DNA from: Gammaproteobacteria bacterium
Lineage (GTDB): Bacteria > Pseudomonadota > Gammaproteobacteria > Arenicellales > Poriferihabitantaceae
Direction: 5' to 3'
DNA: 12,381 nucleotides
Assembly: GCA_020027415.1 (NCBI GenBank)
Contig: JAHRAW010000098.1
Coordinates: 1 to 12,381, forward strand
Position numbers and translations under genes: made by a program. This document shows, piece by piece, positions 1 through 6,958 of this stretch. The stretch's first letter is position 1. The number at the start of each line of letters is the position of its first letter. The notes beneath the pieces are model-generated. The model saw only the letters and a program-made list of their open reading frames with translations. It did not search any database and was not told the origin of the DNA.

Positions 1-287
1 GGAGCCGCGTTTGACCAACCCGTTAAATTGTTGCGGTGGCGAATGCCATATGTCCAGCGGGTAATGTCGCCCCAAGTACGTCCCCAGCCGCCGCCTATCA
101 CCAAAGCCGAATTGCGAAGGTGGCCGCCGTTGTCACCATTCGGCTCTTTCAGAATAAAAGCAATTTTTGGATCTGAGGCGTTGTAGGTTGTTTCGCACAT
201 CACGCCATCTCGCACAAAAGTCTCGCCCGGCTTCGTTTTCTTTTCCCATCGCTCAAACAAGGATTGTTCGTCTGCATAAAGGCTCAT
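1..287 (-). CDS. Conserved protein of unknown function, 3' end cut by window edge
   Basis: The first 95 codons are visible, and the frame runs off the left edge without a stop. The ATG at 287 is well supported: an AGAGGA Shine-Dalgarno sequence (300-295 on the minus strand) lies 7 nt upstream. The protein starts MSLYADEQSLFERWEK. It then has a predicted beta strand ending in ILKEPNG (about residues 45-51), a glycine-rich stretch, and the short motifs GRTW and RWTYGI (about residues 69-83). This pattern resembles bacterial conserved hypothetical proteins, but I cannot assign a family or activity. It lies 17 bp downstream of dusA on the same strand, so it is probably cotranscribed. GC content (about 53-55%) does not stand out from the neighbours. 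Confidence 0.75.
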   Translation of the reverse strand, partial: MSLYADEQSLFERWEKKTKPGETFVRDGVMCETTYNASDPKIAFILKEPNGDNGGHLRNSALVIGGGWGRTWGDITRWTYGIRHRNNLTGWSNAA

Positions 288-294
288 GGATTTT

Positions 295-300
295 TCCTCT
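295..300 (-). promoter_or_regulatory. Shine-Dalgarno site of the left-edge gene
   Basis: AGAGGA on the minus strand, 7 nt before the ATG at 287. It fixes the start of the truncated gene and sits in the 17 bp between the dusA stop and that ATG. Confidence 0.7.
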
Positions 301-304
301 GTGG

Positions 305-1393
305 TTAAGTTGATAATTGACTCGCCGTTTCGGTGGCAAAAGATTCACCGCCAGGCCAAGGCGGCGGTTGTTTGTGTTGCGGTTCCGGCGCCGCGGTTAA
401 GGCTTGCGTAATCACGCCCAGCCCGACTTCGGGTTGGGTTGCCAATTCGGTTAATCGCCGCCGCCAACTGCTTGCGCCGGGCTGTCCATGAAACAAACCG
501 AGCAACGGTCGTAGCAAGAGTCGCAAGCGGACGCCTTGCGCCAGTTGTTGGGCGACATAAGGCGCATACGCGTTGAGCAAGTCGGTTCGCGTTTGGCGTG
601 CCGAACCAGCATACATTGGGGCGTTAAAAATCACTCGGTCCACCGCGTGCAATAGCCATGGATCGCGCCACGCCGCGCGCCCAATCATAACGCCGTCAAC
701 GCGCTGCAAATGTTGCGCCGCCTCGGACAAGGTTTTGATGCCGCCGTTGATGGTCAAGCGAAGGTGGGGGAAATCCTGTTTCAGGCGATATACGCGCTCA
801 TACTGGAGCGGCGGCACGCAGCGGTTTTGCTTCGGGCTGAGCCCGTTCAACCAAGCCTTGCGCGCGTGGATAATAAAATGTTCGCAACCACTCCGCGAAA
901 CGGTGGCGACAAACTCGGCAAGGTCTTCGTAGCGGTCGCGATGGTCAAGCCCGATTCGGCTTTTCACCGTTACCGGAATCGTCGCGCCGGTTGCGCGCAA
1001 TGCGGCGCGCATCGCCGCCACGCAACGCGCAACCAAGTCGGGTTTTGCCATCAGGCAGGCGCCAAATTGACCGTTCTTAACGCGCGTACTGGGACAGCCG
1101 ATGTTGAGATTGACTTCGTCATATCCAGCCGCCGCCGCGAGGCGCGCGCAGTGCGCCAATTGAGCCGGCTCGGCGCCGCCCAGTTGCAGGGCGAGCGGGC
1201 GTTCGCACGGCGTGAAAGCCAGAAAGCGCGCCCGTTGCCCGCGTAACAACGCGTTGCTGACCGTCATTTCGGTGTATAGTTTGGTGTGCCTGGACAGCAA
1301 CCGCAGAAATACTCGAAAGTGACGGTCGGTCACATCCAACATCGGCGCAATTGAGAATTCTTTCACTGCAAGATACTCGCGCTTTGCTTGCAA
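305..1393 (-). CDS. dusA: tRNA-dihydrouridine(20/20a) synthase DusA
   Basis: FMN-dependent enzyme that reduces uridine to dihydrouridine at position 20/20a in the D-loop of tRNA, using NADPH. The protein is a Dus TIM barrel. The FMN-site motif APMLDVTDRHFR is at residues 16-27, and NLNIGCPS (95-102) carries the catalytic Cys100. K144 (in VTVKSRIG), H176 (in IIHARKAWL) and the phosphate-binding motifs NGGI (216-219) and GVMIGRAAW (234-242) follow. The sequence through IIHARKAWLNGLSPKQNR is the DusA subgroup pattern rather than DusB or DusC. The start is uncertain: there is no in-frame ATG. The choices are TTG at 1393 (362 aa) and GTG at 1366, ten codons in, and neither has a good ribosome-binding site. 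An ATG at 1403 is out of frame. The stop is TAA at 305-307. Confidence 0.95.
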   Translation of the reverse strand: MQAKREYLAVKEFSIAPMLDVTDRHFRVFLRLLSRHTKLYTEMTVSNALLRGQRARFLAFTPCERPLALQLGGAEPAQLAHCARLAAAAGYDEVNLNIGCPSTRVKNGQFGACLMAKPDLVARCVAAMRAALRATGATIPVTVKSRIGLDHRDRYEDLAEFVATVSRSGCEHFIIHARKAWLNGLSPKQNRCVPPLQYERVYRLKQDFPHLRLTINGGIKTLSEAAQHLQRVDGVMIGRAAWRDPWLLHAVDRVIFNAPMYAGSARQTRTDLLNAYAPYVAQQLAQGVRLRLLLRPLLGLFHGQPGASSWRRRLTELATQPEVGLGVITQALTAAPEPQHKQPPPWPGGESFATETASQLST

Positions 1394-1530
1394 CAGAACG
1401 CATGAATTTTTTTTATTTTAGCATGCGCGCCGACTCTTCAAATGGGATGTTCATGGCGCCGAATGATGCATGCAGTGCGGTGCGATTGCCGTCTTCGCCG
1501 CTTTTGCCGCAAGCATAACGCGGGCGCTTT

Positions 1531-3177
1531 TTGTCGTCCCGTTCGCAGCCGCCCACGCCTCTTTCAAGCGGATCGTTGATTTTGAAAAAATTGCCGCGTA
1601 CTCTGCCGCAAACCCTGGATTTTTTGTGTCGCAACGGGCTTGAACATCATCTCGGCAACCTGCAGCGCGGGCTTGAAAAAGAGAGCCTGCGCGTGGACGC
1701 CGATGGAAAGTTGGCGCAGACCCCCCACCCGTACGCGCTTGGCTCAGCGCTGACTCATCCTTCCATCACCACCGACTACTCCGAAGCGTTGTTGGAATTC
1801 GTCACGCCGGTGCATACCGATGTGAACGCGTTGTTGGACGAATTATTTTCCATTCATCACTTCACCTATCAACATCTCCAACAGGAGAAATTATGGGTGA
1901 ACAGCATGCCATGCCTCGTTGAGGGGGAAGATCATATTCCCATTGCGCGCTACGGCGCCTCCAATATCGCGCAAATGAAAGAAGCGTATCGGCGCGGCTT
2001 GCGCCTTCGCTACGGCAGTTTGATGCAGACCATCGCCGGCATTCACTTTAACTTTTCCATGCCGGAAGCGTTCTGGGGCGAATTCCTCAACACCAATGAC
2101 CGCGCCGTCATCCAACAACAAAAGTCGGTGCGCTACTTTGCCTTAATCCGCAATTTTCACCGCTATTCATGGCTCGGCTGCTATCTGTTCGGCGCCTCGC
2201 CGGCGGTGTGCAGATCGTTTTTGCGCGGGCGTGAACATATGTTGGATGATTTTGATCCGGTCAGTTTTTACGCGCCCTACGCGACCTCGCTGCGGCTCAG
2301 TGGATTGGGCTACCACAGCGGCGCGCAAGCCGACATTGAGATTGATTACAACAGCGTTGAAGATTTTGTCGCCTCGTTGCGGCGGGCGATTCAAACTCCG
2401 CATGCCGAATACAAAAAATTTGGCGTCAAGGCGGACGGGGGGTATCGGCAACTCAACGCCGCGCTCCTGCAAATTGAAAATGAGTTCTACTCGGTGATTC
2501 GCCCAAAGCGCGTGACCGATTCCGGCGAAAGCCCGTGCCATGCCCTGCAACAGCGCGGCGTGCAGTATGTGGAAGTTCGCAGCGTGGATCTAAACCCGTT
2601 TGCGCCCACCGGCGTGGAAGCCGAGTGCGTGCGCTTTTTGGATATGCTGCTGTTGTATTGTTTGTTTTCCGACAGCCCGGCGGTGCACCGAGACGAATGG
2701 GCATGCGCCGTCGAAAACCGTCAGCGCGTGGTGATGAACGGTCGCCGCCGCGGGCTTAAATTGTGCCGCCATTCAGCGCCGCCGACGCGGCAACCGACTT
2801 TGGTTGAGGACGCCAATAAACTGCTGCACGGCATGCAACCGCTGGCGGAGTTGCTGGATCAAGTCGCCGGGCAAAACGATTATCGCGCTTCCTTGCAGGC
2901 GCAACTGGATAAAGTCAAAGAGCCGTCGTTGACCCCGTCGGCTAAAATCCTTGCCCAAATGTCGGCGCAGAAACTCAGTTTCTATGAATTCGCCATGGGC
3001 ATGGCGGAACAACACGAAGCGATGTTCAAGCAAACTCCGCTGGCGGCGCAAACGCATGACCGAATGCGCGCCGCGGCGCGGCGTTCGCACCAGTTGCAAG
3101 CGCAAATTGAAGCGCGCGATGAATTGAGTTTTGATGATTTTCTCGCCGATTATTTCCAGCGGCAACGGCAAGTTTGA
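1531..3177 (+). CDS. gshA: Glutamate-cysteine ligase (gamma-glutamylcysteine synthetase), E. coli type
   Basis: Catalyses the ATP-dependent joining of glutamate and cysteine, the first and rate-limiting step of glutathione synthesis in the cytoplasm. It is recognisable along its whole length as the proteobacterial type 1 enzyme. Motifs are QRGLEKESLRV (45-55), ALTHPSITTDYSEALLEF (73-90), QTIAGIHFNFSMP (166-178), LFGASPAVC (219-227), QIENEFYSVIRPKR (314-327) and EVRSVDLNPFAPTGV (348-362). Length is 548 aa from the first start codon, against 518 for E. coli. The N-terminus is uncertain because no in-frame ATG exists before the conserved core. TTG at 1531 gives the longest form, and TTG at 1576 or 1582 gives 533 or 531 aa, closer to the family. 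An in-frame TAA at 1516 sets the limit. It is divergent from dusA. No gshB is in view. Confidence 0.95.
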   Translation: MSSRSQPPTPLSSGSLILKKLPRTLPQTLDFLCRNGLEHHLGNLQRGLEKESLRVDADGKLAQTPHPYALGSALTHPSITTDYSEALLEFVTPVHTDVNALLDELFSIHHFTYQHLQQEKLWVNSMPCLVEGEDHIPIARYGASNIAQMKEAYRRGLRLRYGSLMQTIAGIHFNFSMPEAFWGEFLNTNDRAVIQQQKSVRYFALIRNFHRYSWLGCYLFGASPAVCRSFLRGREHMLDDFDPVSFYAPYATSLRLSGLGYHSGAQADIEIDYNSVEDFVASLRRAIQTPHAEYKKFGVKADGGYRQLNAALLQIENEFYSVIRPKRVTDSGESPCHALQQRGVQYVEVRSVDLNPFAPTGVEAECVRFLDMLLLYCLFSDSPAVHRDEWACAVENRQRVVMNGRRRGLKLCRHSAPPTRQPTLVEDANKLLHGMQPLAELLDQVAGQNDYRASLQAQLDKVKEPSLTPSAKILAQMSAQKLSFYEFAMGMAEQHEAMFKQTPLAAQTHDRMRAAARRSHQLQAQIEARDELSFDDFLADYFQRQRQV

Positions 3178-3224
3178 TATGCTCACAAACCTGTTAAGTT
3201 GGTAACTTTGCGGGACACTCCCAA

Positions 3225-3253
3225 CCCGAAACCCATTGCGCCCGAAACCCATT
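3225..3253. repeat. Two perfect 13-bp direct repeats, period 16, upstream of fda
   Basis: CCCGAAACCCATT occurs at 3225-3237 and again at 3241-3253, separated by GCG. It lies in the 99-bp space between gshA and the aldolase ATG at 3277. It could be a binding site or a simple slippage duplication, and nothing else in the sequence decides between these. Confidence 0.6.
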
Positions 3254-3276
3254 CACTTCCAAGCAGAGCAAACGCC

Positions 3277-4173
3277 ATGACCGCCTCAGCACAGCAACTC
3301 GAAAAAATCGCGCGCGCCGACGGCTTCATTGCCGCCCTTGACCAGAGCGGCGGAAGCACGCCCAAGGCGTTGCAACTGTACGGCATCGCGCCCGGCGAAT
3401 ACGGTGGCGGCGACGAGGAAATGTTCGCCAAAGTTCATCAAATGCGAACCCGCATCATCACCAACCCAGCCTTCCATGGCGACCAAATTCTGGCGGCTAT
3501 TTTGTTTGAGAACACCGTTGACCGTGAAATTGAAGGCAAGCCGAGCGCGCAGTATCTATGGCAAGAGAAGCGCATCGTGCCCATTTTGAAAGTGGACAAA
3601 GGGCTGGCGGAGGAAGCCGATGGCGTGCAGTTAATGAAGCCCAATCCGGACTTAGAAACCTTGCTGGAAAAAGCCGTCGCGCAAGGCATCTTCGGCACCA
3701 AAATGCGCTCGCTGATTAAACACGCCAATGCGGCGGGCATCGCCGCAGTGGTCGCGCAGCAATTTGACATCGGCAAAACGATTATCCGCCATGGACTGAT
3801 GCCGATTATTGAACCCGAAGTGGATATCCACTGCGCGCAAAAAGCCGCCGCGGAGGTTATGCTGAAAGATGAAATCACCGCCCAGTTAGATGGCTTGAAC
3901 GACCGCCAGCGAATTATGCTGAAACTGACTTTGCCGGAAACCGCCGACTTCTATCAAAGTTATACCGCGCAGCCGAATTGTCTCAAGGTGGCGGCGTTGT
4001 CGGGGGGGTATCCGCGCGCCGAAGCCTGCCAGCGGTTGGCGGACAACCACGCCATGATCGCCAGTTTTTCCCGCGCCTTGACCGAAGGCTTGTCGGCGCA
4101 GCAAACCGAAGCGGAGTTCACCGCCAAACTGAGCGCTGCCATTGCCGCCATTGCCGCCGCTTCCGCGACATAA
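3277..4173 (+). CDS. fda: Class I fructose-bisphosphate aldolase
   Basis: Schiff-base (metal-independent) aldolase that cleaves fructose 1,6-bisphosphate to dihydroxyacetone phosphate and glyceraldehyde 3-phosphate in glycolysis, and runs in reverse in gluconeogenesis. At 298 aa it matches the roughly 296-aa bacterial class I family typified by Staphylococcus aureus Fda. Motifs are GFIAALDQSGGSTPKAL (16-32), AILFENTVDREIEGK (74-88), KVDKGLAEE (105-113), GTKMRS (140-145), PIIEPEVDI (176-184) and IMLKLTLP (213-220), where K216 corresponds to the Schiff-base lysine. SGG and SFSRAL follow. The ATG at 3277 matches the family N-terminus; a GTG at 3199 would add 26 unrelated residues. The ribosome-binding site is weak. 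The last 20 residues are low-complexity Ala/Ile, encoded by repeated ATTGCCGCC units. It is followed 14 bp later by tRNA-Arg. Confidence 0.95.
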   Translation: MTASAQQLEKIARADGFIAALDQSGGSTPKALQLYGIAPGEYGGGDEEMFAKVHQMRTRIITNPAFHGDQILAAILFENTVDREIEGKPSAQYLWQEKRIVPILKVDKGLAEEADGVQLMKPNPDLETLLEKAVAQGIFGTKMRSLIKHANAAGIAAVVAQQFDIGKTIIRHGLMPIIEPEVDIHCAQKAAAEVMLKDEITAQLDGLNDRQRIMLKLTLPETADFYQSYTAQPNCLKVAALSGGYPRAEACQRLADNHAMIASFSRALTEGLSAQQTEAEFTAKLSAAIAAIAAASAT

Positions 4174-4187
4174 ATTTTTTTATCTAT

Positions 4188-4264
4188 GCCCCGGTAGCTC
4201 AGTCGGATAGAGCAGCCGCCTCCTAAGCGGCAGGTCGGAGGTTCAAATCCTCTCTGGGGCGCCA
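4188..4264 (+). tRNA. tRNA-Arg (anticodon CCU)
   Basis: A complete cloverleaf can be drawn. The acceptor stem is GCCCCGG/CTGGGGC with one G-U pair, the D-arm is GCTC/GAGC, and the anticodon stem is GCCGC/GCGGC enclosing the loop CTCCTAA. The anticodon CCT is at 4222-4224. The T-arm is GGAGG-TTCAAAT-CCTCT, the discriminator is G, and the CCA is encoded. It reads AGG codons. It starts 14 bp after the aldolase stop and ends 25 bp before tpm. With no clear promoter of its own, it may be processed from a transcript that includes the neighbouring genes. Confidence 0.95.
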
Positions 4265-4289
4265 TCGATTCCACTACGCGGCGACCAAC

Positions 4290-5003
4290 ATGCAACGCGA
4301 TTTTTGGCGACAACGCTGGCGCGAGGGGCGGTTGGGGTTTCATCAGCAAAAGGTGAATTCGCGCTTGCGCAAGTTGTGGGATATTTTTGAGTTGGCGAAG
4401 GGCGAGAGAGTGTTGGTGCCGCTGTGCGGCAAGTCGCTGGATATGCTGTGGCTGGCGCAACAAGGGTATCCCGTTTTTGGCGTGGAAATCAGCGACCTCG
4501 CCTGTCGGGATTTCTATGCCGAAAACAACCTGCAATATCGGATTGTGGAGCGCAACGGTAGCGGCGACTCGGCGCATGACAAAGCCGCGCCGCCGGTTGT
4601 CAGATTTATCGGCGCCGATATTGAACTTTGGTGCGGCGATTTTTTCGCTTTGCAGGCGGACGAGATGCGCGACATCCGCGTTGCGTACGACCGCGCCGCG
4701 TTAATCGCTTTGCCCGCCGCCATGCGCCGCGATTATGTCGCGCATCTGGCGGCGTTGTTGCAACCCGGCGCGCAAGTTCTGCTGCTCAGCATGGATTACG
4801 ATGAAAGCAAAATGAAAGGTCCTCCTTTTTCAGTGGCGGAGAACGAGGTGCGCGACTTGTTTGAATATGAATTTTGCGTTGAGATTCTCGCTCAATCATC
4901 AGGTCCGGACATCGTCGGCAATCTGGCGGAGCGCGGACTGGATACGCTGAATGAAAAAGTGTATCGGATGACTCGTGTGGCGCGCGCGGCGAGTCAGCGT
5001 TGA
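4290..5003 (+). CDS. tpm: Thiopurine S-methyltransferase (TPMT family)
   Basis: SAM-dependent methyltransferase of the bacterial TPMT family. Family members methylate thiopurines, and some methylate or detoxify selenium and tellurium compounds; the natural substrate here is unknown. Visible features are the family N-terminus FWRQRWREGRLGFHQ (5-19), the SAM-binding segment VLVPLCGKSLDMLWLAQQGY (41-60) with GVEIS following, the acidic segment ELWCGDFFAL, and YDRAALIALP. The C-terminal GPPFSV is also typical. Length is 237 aa, slightly above the usual 210-220. ATG at 4290 is the only sensible start, with no strong ribosome-binding site. It is convergent with the thioesterase gene and only 25 bp from the tRNA, so it may be read through from upstream. 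Confidence 0.93.
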   Translation: MQRDFWRQRWREGRLGFHQQKVNSRLRKLWDIFELAKGERVLVPLCGKSLDMLWLAQQGYPVFGVEISDLACRDFYAENNLQYRIVERNGSGDSAHDKAAPPVVRFIGADIELWCGDFFALQADEMRDIRVAYDRAALIALPAAMRRDYVAHLAALLQPGAQVLLLSMDYDESKMKGPPFSVAENEVRDLFEYEFCVEILAQSSGPDIVGNLAERGLDTLNEKVYRMTRVARAASQR

Positions 5004-5026
5004 ATGGATTGGCGGGCAACCGAAGT

Positions 5027-5045
5027 GAAAGAAAAATTTTCTTTC
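5027..5045. repeat. Perfect AT-rich inverted repeat between convergent genes
   Basis: GAAAGAAAA at 5027-5035 and TTTTCTTTC at 5037-5045 are exact reverse complements around a single A. The repeat lies in the 65 bp between the convergent tpm and thioesterase stops. As RNA it can form an 8-bp A-U-rich hairpin with a 3-nt loop in either direction. It might serve as a weak bidirectional terminator, but it lacks the GC-rich stem of a classical one. Confidence 0.45.
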
Positions 5046-5068
5046 TCAGTTTTGCTTTTCTCAGTCTT

Positions 5069-5524
5069 TCAATTTTTATCAAGCCCAATGCGCCGCCGAA
5101 CCCATTCCGGAGGGTCGGCAGTCTGCGCTTTTTTCAACGCCGCTTGCACATGCTCCGGCATCGCCGCGGTGCAGTTTTTTCGGGTATCATAATGCAACGC
5201 CATGAATTCGCCGGTGGCGCGCAATTGGTCGTCAACCGTCATCAAATGCGCGAACCAAATGCGTTTGGCGTCTGAGCCCAGCATGAGGGTTTCAATTGCT
5301 AACTGCGCCGGCGCGCGCACTTCTTTAAGGTAACGAAGATGCGTTTCCACAGTATACAACGCGCAACCACTGCGCTTGAAATAGTCGGTGCCGATGCCGA
5401 AATGCGTTTGCATAATCCAACTGGCATTGCTAAACGGCAACAGATAATACGCCTCGTTCAAATGCCCATACGCATCCAGCCATTCAGCCTGCAGGGGCTC
5501 GGCATGAAATTGGAAGGCGCGCAT
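5069..5524 (-). CDS. Hotdog-fold acyl-CoA thioesterase, betainyl-CoA/carnitine-pathway type
   Basis: Predicted 4HBT-like thioesterase of 151 aa. The segment EWLDAYGHLNEAYYL (14-28) fits the D-x-x-G-H-x-N active-site helix region of hotdog thioesterases. YTVETHLRYLKEVRAPAQL (57-75) and ATGEFMALHYD (103-113) closely resemble the thioesterase domain fused to some L-carnitine 3-dehydrogenases and the stand-alone betainyl-CoA thioesterases. The substrate is therefore plausibly betainyl-CoA or a similar acyl-CoA, but no carnitine genes lie nearby, so this is inference. I chose ATG at 5524 because it begins the conserved domain. The frame stays open to a GTG at 5677, which would add 51 unrelated residues. 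No Shine-Dalgarno sequence is seen at either. It is divergent from fpr. Confidence 0.8.
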   Translation of the reverse strand: MRAFQFHAEPLQAEWLDAYGHLNEAYYLLPFSNASWIMQTHFGIGTDYFKRSGCALYTVETHLRYLKEVRAPAQLAIETLMLGSDAKRIWFAHLMTVDDQLRATGEFMALHYDTRKNCTAAMPEHVQAALKKAQTADPPEWVRRRIGLDKN

Positions 5525-5611
5525 AGCGGGGGCAGGACTGGGCGGGCTATGAAGTATGGCGACCAAAGAATAAGTTTTTTTATTCAGTTGCGGCGATTTG
5601 ATGTTGTCGGC

Positions 5612-5639
5612 TTGACAAGCGCGCGTCAGTTTATATTTA
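5612..5639 (+). promoter_or_regulatory. Candidate sigma-70 promoter for fpr
   Basis: A perfect -35 hexamer TTGACA at 5612-5617 is followed by an AT-rich -10 region. TATTTA at 5634-5639 gives a 16-bp spacer, and a better hexamer TATATT at 5632 gives only 14 bp. It lies about 80 bp before the fpr ATG and 88 bp upstream of the thioesterase ATG at 5524, in the divergent region. The -35 sits in the near-palindrome CTTGACAAG. Confidence 0.4.
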
Positions 5640-5716
5640 TTTGCCGGCAAAAAACAGCACTCGGAAGAGGTTTTCACTTTTTAATCCACCGCCCAACAAC
5701 CGCTCTTTGCCGCCGC

Positions 5717-6487
5717 ATGAAAGCGCACGCTGAAACCGTGATTGCAGTCCACCATTGGTCGGACCGACTGTTCACCATTAAAACAACCCGCCACCCTTCG
5801 TTACGATTCCGCAGCGGCGACTTCGCCATGATTGGTTTGGAGGTGGACGGCAAACCGCTGATGCGCGCTTACAGCATGGCAAGTTCGCACCATGAAAACC
5901 ACCTTGAATTTTACAGCATCAAGGTTAAAGACGGCGCCTTTACTTCCAGACTGCAGCACATCCAAGTGGGCGATCCGTTGTTGGTCAGCAAAAAACCAAC
6001 CGGGACTTTGTTGTGGGATCACTTGCGCCCCGGCAAACACCTTTATCTGTTGAGCACCGGCACCGGCTTGGCGCCGTTCTTATCCATCATCAAGGATCCG
6101 GAAGTGTACGAAAATTTTGCCACCGTAATCTTGGTGCACGGTTGTCGTTTTATCAATGAACTGACCTACCAAAAATTAATCACCGAAGAACTGCAAAGCA
6201 ATCCTTACTTCGGCGAGCATGTGCGCGACAAACTGATTTACTATCCGGCGGTGACGCGCGAACCGTTTCATAACCATGGGCGCATCACCGAACTGATCGC
6301 AAGCGGCAAACTGCGGCGCGACATCGGCTTGCCGGATTTCAACTTGAAGGCTGATCGCTTTATGCTGTGCGGCAGCGTGCGCATGCTCAACAGCATTTCT
6401 AAGTGGTTGCAGACGCAAGGTTTTCAGGAGACCAAGAAAAATGATTTTCGCGAGTATGTCGTTGAACGCGCCTTCGTGGACAAGTAA
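5717..6487 (+). CDS. fpr: Ferredoxin--NADP(+) reductase, Azotobacter/Pseudomonas type
   Basis: FAD flavoprotein that passes electrons between NADPH and ferredoxin or flavodoxin, used in oxidative stress defence and in supplying reduced ferredoxin. Length is 256 aa, close to the 258 aa of the A. vinelandii enzyme. Features are TTRHPSLRFRSGDFAMIGLE near residues 23-42, the FAD-binding RAYS (50-53), KPTGTLLWDHLRPGKHLY (93-110), the NADP-binding STGTGLAPF (113-121), YYPAVTREPF (175-184) and CGS (218-220). The C-terminus is VERAFVDK, the short bacterial subclass ending without an aromatic residue. ATG at 5717 begins the family N-terminus; 126 further in-frame codons upstream are antisense to the thioesterase gene and unrelated. 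The small gene at 6529 follows after 41 bp and may share its transcript. Confidence 0.95.
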   Translation: MKAHAETVIAVHHWSDRLFTIKTTRHPSLRFRSGDFAMIGLEVDGKPLMRAYSMASSHHENHLEFYSIKVKDGAFTSRLQHIQVGDPLLVSKKPTGTLLWDHLRPGKHLYLLSTGTGLAPFLSIIKDPEVYENFATVILVHGCRFINELTYQKLITEELQSNPYFGEHVRDKLIYYPAVTREPFHNHGRITELIASGKLRRDIGLPDFNLKADRFMLCGSVRMLNSISKWLQTQGFQETKKNDFREYVVERAFVDK

Positions 6488-6528
6488 CACCGAAGCCGAA
6501 TCCTTTACTCAACCGTGCGGAGAATCCG

Positions 6529-6909
6529 ATGGATCAACAACGTTTTGAACTTGGCATTGCCCGCCGCAAAGCCACCTTAGGCGGCGACTATGTGGAAAAA
6601 AATCTGGCGGCGGCGGATGATTTTAGCCGCCCCTTTCAGGAAATGATGACTGAGTGGTGCTGGGGTTTTGGCTGGGGCGATGACTGCATTGACGCGAAAA
6701 CGCGCTCCATGATGAACCTAACGATGCTGGGCGCGCTCGGCAAAATGCATGAATGGGAAATCCACTGCCGCGGCGCGCTCGGCAACGGCGTTGACAAAGC
6801 GCAACTGCGCGCCATCCTGCATGTCATCGCCATTTACTGCGGCGTGCCGCAAGCGTTGGAATGTTTTCGCGCGGCGCGCAAGGTCATGGACGAACTGGGA
6901 ATGCAATAA
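6529..6909 (+). CDS. Carboxymuconolactone decarboxylase family protein (PcaC-like)
   Basis: Small all-helical protein of 126 aa belonging to the carboxymuconolactone decarboxylase/AhpD family. The order of elements matches PcaC-type proteins: a charged N-terminus, then DAKTRSMMNLTMLGALGK (55-72), HEWEIHCRGALGNGVDK (74-90) with the conserved histidine H79, and AIYCGVPQALECF (101-113). It lacks the CxxC redox pair of AhpD, so peroxidase reductase function is unlikely. True 4-carboxymuconolactone decarboxylase activity is not supported by context, since no other protocatechuate-pathway genes are visible. ATG at 6529 has a good ribosome-binding site, GGAG at 6519-6522, 6 nt upstream. It lies 41 bp after fpr and is convergent with prfC, with 33 bp between the stops. 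Confidence 0.88.
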   Translation: MDQQRFELGIARRKATLGGDYVEKNLAAADDFSRPFQEMMTEWCWGFGWGDDCIDAKTRSMMNLTMLGALGKMHEWEIHCRGALGNGVDKAQLRAILHVIAIYCGVPQALECFRAARKVMDELGMQ

Positions 6910-6920
6910 ACCGACCGCAG

Positions 6921-6958
6921 CGCGCGGGGTGCAATGGGCGCGCTACAATTCCCGCGCG
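6921..6958. repeat. GC-rich inverted repeat at a convergent gene junction
   Basis: CGCGCGGG at 6921-6928 and CCCGCGCG at 6951-6958 can pair as an 8-bp stem around a 22-nt loop. It spans the 33-bp space between the 6529 gene and prfC and reaches into the last prfC codons. There is no U-tract on either strand, so a terminator role is only a possibility. Confidence 0.3.

Noticed and set aside
1413..1634. Minus-strand frame of 73 aa across the dusA-gshA spacer
   Set aside because: It overlaps the gshA N-terminus on the other strand, has no recognisable domain and no ribosome-binding site.
3199..3276. GTG start adding 26 residues to the aldolase
   Set aside because: The extra residues have no counterpart in the family and come from the spacer repeat.
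3960..4577. Minus-strand frame of 205 aa
   Set aside because: It is antisense to the aldolase end, tRNA-Arg and tpm; the FEPPTCRLGGGCSIRLSY part is the usual artefact opposite a tRNA.
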